Source: Treponema sp. (GTDB lineage: Bacteria > Spirochaetota > Spirochaetia > Treponematales > Treponemataceae). Taken from it: 6,789 nucleotides of DNA. The stretch covers positions 1-6,789 of the forward strand of contig JAILNT010000422.1 in NCBI GenBank assembly GCA_024691265.1. The letters are read 5' to 3'. Shown in pieces: positions 4,135-6,789 of this stretch. A model generated the notes under the pieces. That model searched no databases. It saw only the letters and a program-made list of their open reading frames with translations, and was not told where the DNA came from. A program made the position numbers and the translations under genes. Within the stretch, counting starts at the first letter, position 1; every line of letters starts with the position of its first letter.

Positions 4135-6579
4135 CTATTTTCCAATCATCTTGTTCTCGCGTTCCTGCTGTGCAGTAATTTCCTGCTGAACACCAAGCTC
4201 GAGCAACTGACTAACATCAATAATCAATGATACAGAACCATCTCCAAGGATTGACGCACCAGCGATTCCAGGAGAGCTTGTAAACTGATCATGAAGTGGT
4301 TTAATAACAACATCTTCTTCGCCAATCAAAGAATCAACCATAATTCCGATTTTCTTTTCCTGGCTTCCAACAATTACTATAAAGTTATATTCACCCTTTC
4401 CAGCATTCTTAATATTGAACAAACGGCTCAATCTCAAGATACTTATAACTTCATTACGAACATTCAGAACTTCATAGTTATCGATTGTATTTATTTCGTC
4501 CTGTTTTACACGAACGCTTTCAATAACGTTTGTAATAGGGATAGAATAAACTTCTTTTCCAACACGAACCAAAAGACCCTGAATAATAGCAAGTGTCAAA
4601 GGAAGGCGAATTGTAAACTTAGAACCCATTCCCCTTTCAGAAGTAACACTTACAGTACCCTTTAACTTTTCTATGTTAGACTTAACAACATCAAGACCTA
4701 CACCACGACCAGAAACAGCAGTAATAGTAGAATTTGTAGAGAAGCCTGGCAAGAATATCAAGTTATAAGCTTCCTGATTTGTCAAAATCTTATCAGGATG
4801 AATAAGTCCCTTAGAAATAGCCTTCTGCTTAACCTTTTCAACATCAATACCTTCACCATCATCAACGATGTCGATTGTAATCATGTTTCCTTCGTTAGCA
4901 GCCTTCAACAAAATTGTACCTGTTTCAGGTTTACCAGCCTTCTTTCTTTCTTCAGGAGATTCGATACCGTGGTCAGCAGAATTTCTTACACAGTGCATAA
5001 TAGGATCAAGCAAGTCTTCAACAACAGACTTATCCATTTCTGTGTCTTCACCTTCAAGCTTCAAATCCATCTTCTTGTTCAAACTGCGGCAAAGGTCGCG
5101 AACAGTACGAGGGAAACGGCTGAAAATCTGACTGATAGGAACCATACGAATCTTCATGACACCTTCCTGAAGTTCCGTAGCAATACGACCCAGGTTCTGT
5201 GTAGAAGAACGGTATTTTGAAGTAAGGTTTTTGAAAGAACCTTCAAACTGGTCAAAGTAAGAAGCAATACTTCCAAATTCTTCTGTTATAGAAGCTTTTA
5301 TATCTTTTACAGAAGCACCGTTTTGAATCTCCTCAAGATACTGAGGAAGCTGCTCAAACATACGGCGAACCTTTTCTTTATAAGAAGCGTCTAATGTCTG
5401 GAACTGAACCTGAAGGTCACTCATCTGAGAAGCAATCTGATTAAATGCAGCCTTTGTAATAACAGTTTCACTAACAAGATTAAGCAAATAATCAATACGC
5501 TTAGAATCAACACGCAATACAGAATTCTGTTGAACTGTAACCTTCTTTGCAGGAGCAGCAACTTTTGCAGGTGCTGGAGCTGCAGCGGCAGGGGCTTCTG
5601 CTTTTGGAGCTTCAGCAGGAGCTGCACTTGCAGCAGGCTGTGCTACAGGTTCTGCAACAGGAGTTGTTTCAACAGAAGCTGCAGGTACTGTTTCTGCTTG
5701 AGTTTCAACAGGAGCTACTGCATCAGACTTCAATGCATCAGGGCCACCAAGAACAGTATTATCGTCAATCTGGTGAGCATCTGTACTCAATGTAACATCA
5801 ACCAAAAAGGCTGTATCTTCCAAATCCTCGGCTGTAGTACTTGATGAAACAAAATATACAACCTTAGGCTGGAACTCATCTTCATAAAGAACATCAAAAT
5901 CAGGAACAGTCTTTAAAACACTTCCTTTAGCTTTCAAGGCAACAAAAGCCTGAATACCACCAACGGAATTCATTGGACTGCTTTCATCAAACAAAACAGT
6001 AACAGCCCAAAGTTTTTCTCCAGATGGACATGCCTGTTTCAATTCAGCATATTCTTCTTCTGTAATAGGAACAACAAAAGCATCTTTCTTCGCAGAAGCA
6101 GCAGGAGCTGGTGCAGGTTTTGGAGCTGAACCAACCATACCTGCAGGACGTGGAGCTGGTCCTGAAGATTTTTTAGACTGTTTTGCAGGTATAAATGATT
6201 TTATCTTCGTCAACATAGGAGATACGTCTTCCTGATAGACGGAACCATTCATACGGGCTTCAAGCATAGCCTTGATGACATCAATCGCGTTCAGCAAAAC
6301 ATCAACTATTGGCTCTGACACAGCCAATGTTCCGGAACGGAGTGCATCAAGCAAATCCTCTACTGTATGCGTAAAAGTAGACAGCTCGTTCATCTCTACC
6401 GTAGCAGAACCACCCTTCAAGGTATGTGCTGCGCGGAAAATCTCGTCAATAGCATCGTGGTTTGTCGGATCGTTTTCGATTACGAGAATATTACTCTCAA
6501 GATGTTCTACCTGCTCTTGAGCTTCGGTAAAAAAGTCTTTGAGCAATTCTTCGTTATTAGCATCAAGATAGTCACTCAT
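4135..6579 (-). CDS. cheA: Chemotaxis histidine kinase CheA
   Basis: An 814-residue cytoplasmic kinase with all five CheA domains. P1 (about 8-115) is the Hpt bundle with AHTLKGGSAT, phosphoacceptor His52. A Pro/Ala linker follows, then a P2-like response-regulator docking domain (about 165-265), then a long Ala/Pro/Glu linker (about 285-350). P3 (about 352-475) is the dimerisation region, close to twice the usual length of about 60 residues. P4 (about 476-660) is the ATPase, with N box HCVRNSADHGIE (529-540), G1 DDGEGID (573-579), F box FLPGFST (609-615) and G2 SGRGVGLDVV (623-632). P5 (about 665-800) is the CheW-like coupling domain. The kinase phosphorylates CheY and is controlled by receptors through CheW. 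The start is ATG 6579; AAGGA is 14 nt upstream, too distant to be a normal Shine-Dalgarno, while a promoter ends 7 nt before ATG. It is the first gene of the operon. Confidence 0.97.
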   Translation of the reverse strand: MSDYLDANNEELLKDFFTEAQEQVEHLESNILVIENDPTNHDAIDEIFRAAHTLKGGSATVEMNELSTFTHTVEDLLDALRSGTLAVSEPIVDVLLNAIDVIKAMLEARMNGSVYQEDVSPMLTKIKSFIPAKQSKKSSGPAPRPAGMVGSAPKPAPAPAASAKKDAFVVPITEEEYAELKQACPSGEKLWAVTVLFDESSPMNSVGGIQAFVALKAKGSVLKTVPDFDVLYEDEFQPKVVYFVSSSTTAEDLEDTAFLVDVTLSTDAHQIDDNTVLGGPDALKSDAVAPVETQAETVPAASVETTPVAEPVAQPAASAAPAEAPKAEAPAAAAPAPAKVAAPAKKVTVQQNSVLRVDSKRIDYLLNLVSETVITKAAFNQIASQMSDLQVQFQTLDASYKEKVRRMFEQLPQYLEEIQNGASVKDIKASITEEFGSIASYFDQFEGSFKNLTSKYRSSTQNLGRIATELQEGVMKIRMVPISQIFSRFPRTVRDLCRSLNKKMDLKLEGEDTEMDKSVVEDLLDPIMHCVRNSADHGIESPEERKKAGKPETGTILLKAANEGNMITIDIVDDGEGIDVEKVKQKAISKGLIHPDKILTNQEAYNLIFLPGFSTNSTITAVSGRGVGLDVVKSNIEKLKGTVSVTSERGMGSKFTIRLPLTLAIIQGLLVRVGKEVYSIPITNVIESVRVKQDEINTIDNYEVLNVRNEVISILRLSRLFNIKNAGKGEYNFIVIVGSQEKKIGIMVDSLIGEEDVVIKPLHDQFTSSPGIAGASILGDGSVSLIIDVSQLLELGVQQEITAQQERENKMIGK

Positions 6580-6586
6580 GACTTTT

Positions 6587-6614
6587 ATTTTAATCCTTAA
6601 ACATCATAAGTCAA
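6587..6614 (-). promoter_or_regulatory. Sigma70-type promoter of the che operon
   Basis: On the minus strand TTGACT (6614-6609) and TAAAAT (6592-6587) each match consensus at 5 of 6 positions with a 16-bp spacer. The -10 ends 7 nt before ATG 6579, placing the predicted start point at or next to the start codon. Very AT-rich DNA with A and T tracts lies upstream and could act as an UP element. The pattern closely copies that of the reductase promoter, including the identical -35. No sigma28-type element is seen on this strand. Confidence 0.55.
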
Positions 6615-6687
6615 GGTAAAAACATAAAAAATTGATTTTTATTGAATTAAATATATGAATATTTTTAATTATTGCTAAGTATTTTTC

Positions 6688-6713
6688 TACATTTTATATT
6701 ATAATACCGATAA
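6688..6713 (+). promoter_or_regulatory. Candidate promoter of the divergent signal-peptide gene
   Basis: ACCGATAA (6706-6713) matches the sigma28 (FliA) -10 GCCGATAA at 7 of 8 positions. TACATTTT (6688-6695) matches the -35 TAAAGTTT at 6 of 8, with a 10-bp spacer instead of the usual 11. Initiation would fall close to ATG 6721. A competing sigma70 reading is TTGCTA (6672-6677), 17 bp, TATATT (6695-6700). TATAAT also occurs at 6700-6705. In DNA this AT-rich, chance matches are likely. Confidence 0.3.
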
Positions 6714-6720
6714 AAATAAA

Positions 6721-6789
6721 ATGAAACGAATAGCAAGTATATTATTAACAATACCATTATGCACGTTTACAATGTTTGCAAACAGCTCT
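6721..6789 (+). CDS. Exported protein, N-terminal end (partial)
   Basis: An open frame starts at ATG 6721 and runs off the right edge after 23 codons. The visible peptide starts MKRIASILLTIPLCTFTM and ends FANSS. This is a classic Sec signal peptide: Lys2-Arg3, a hydrophobic core of about 14 residues, and a probable signal peptidase I site after FA (residues 19-20). The single Cys14 is not in a lipobox context typical of the mature-end position, so a lipoprotein is less likely. No Shine-Dalgarno is visible (the preceding bases are A/T only). It is divergent from cheA across about 140 bp. Function cannot be assigned from so short a piece. Confidence 0.6.
   Translation, partial: MKRIASILLTIPLCTFTMFANSS

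Noticed and set aside
4122..4145. TTG start of the CheW/CheR-like gene overlapping cheA by 11 bp
   Set aside because: The extra eight residues (MENRCEEN) include the codons that form the GAGGAG ribosome binding site of ATG 4121; the downstream ATG is the better start.
4291..5220. Plus-strand open frames of 124 and 140 codons (4291-4665 and 4798-5220)
   Set aside because: They lie wholly antisense to conserved cheA P3-P5 coding sequence, show Asn/Phe/Ser-rich compositions typical of reverse-strand readings of AT-rich genes, and have no recognisable domain or ribosome binding site.
5530..5844. Plus-strand open frames opposite the CheA linker, rich in Cys/Ser/Arg or Gln/Leu
   Set aside because: The low-complexity composition is simply the reverse reading of the Ala/Pro/Glu linker codons.
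1..6789. tRNA, rRNA, CRISPR repeats, insertion sequences or attachment sites
   Set aside because: No cloverleaf, regularly spaced repeat, transposase or terminal inverted repeat was found; all spaces between genes are under 150 bp.

Overview
This is an AT-rich bacterial window dominated by a compact chemotaxis operon on the minus strand, in the order cheA – cheW/cheR-like – cheX – cheY (6579 down to 1680). That gene order, together with a CheW fused to a degenerate CheR-like methyltransferase domain and a CheA with an enlarged P3 dimerisation region, points to a spirochaete of the Treponema group. This assignment is inference from architecture and protein sequence; no rRNA or other phylogenetic marker lies in the window.

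Layout. Positions 1-151 (+) hold the last 49 codons of a CobW/COG0523-type GTPase, followed by a hairpin terminator. Positions 255-674 (+) encode a small PPC/DUF296-domain protein with a strong Shine-Dalgarno sequence. It converges on, and overlaps by 11 bp, a minus-strand flavoprotein gene (664-1554). That flavoprotein resembles thioredoxin reductase and keeps the CATC redox motif, but lacks the usual NADPH-binding signatures, like the clostridial ferredoxin-dependent flavin thioredoxin reductases (FFTR). Its promoter overlaps a 24-bp near-perfect palindrome directly in front of its start codon. A textbook intrinsic terminator (1610-1640, minus strand) ends the che operon. Upstream of cheA lies about 140 bp of very AT-rich divergent intergenic DNA, then the first 23 codons (6721-6789, +) of a protein starting with a Sec signal peptide.

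How the genes work together. CheA autophosphorylates on His52 and passes phosphate to CheY, whose phosphorylated form acts on the flagellar motor. CheX is a CheY-P phosphatase that resets the signal. The CheW domain of the fusion couples CheA to chemoreceptor arrays, and its C-terminal CheR-like domain appears to have lost the normal catalytic signature. The four genes are tightly packed (gaps of 13, 45 and 21 bp) and appear to be driven from one sigma70-type promoter next to the cheA start codon.

The most unusual points are: the NADPH-motif-less reductase; the two transcription units (cheA and the reductase) that lack a well-placed Shine-Dalgarno and have near-consensus promoters ending 6-7 nt before ATG, suggesting leaderless mRNAs; the palindromic operator-like site; and the divergent CheA and CheW/CheR-like architectures. 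The chemotaxis architecture is, as far as I recall, already described for Treponema. I see no convincing wholly new system, and no mobile element, CRISPR array, tRNA or rRNA.
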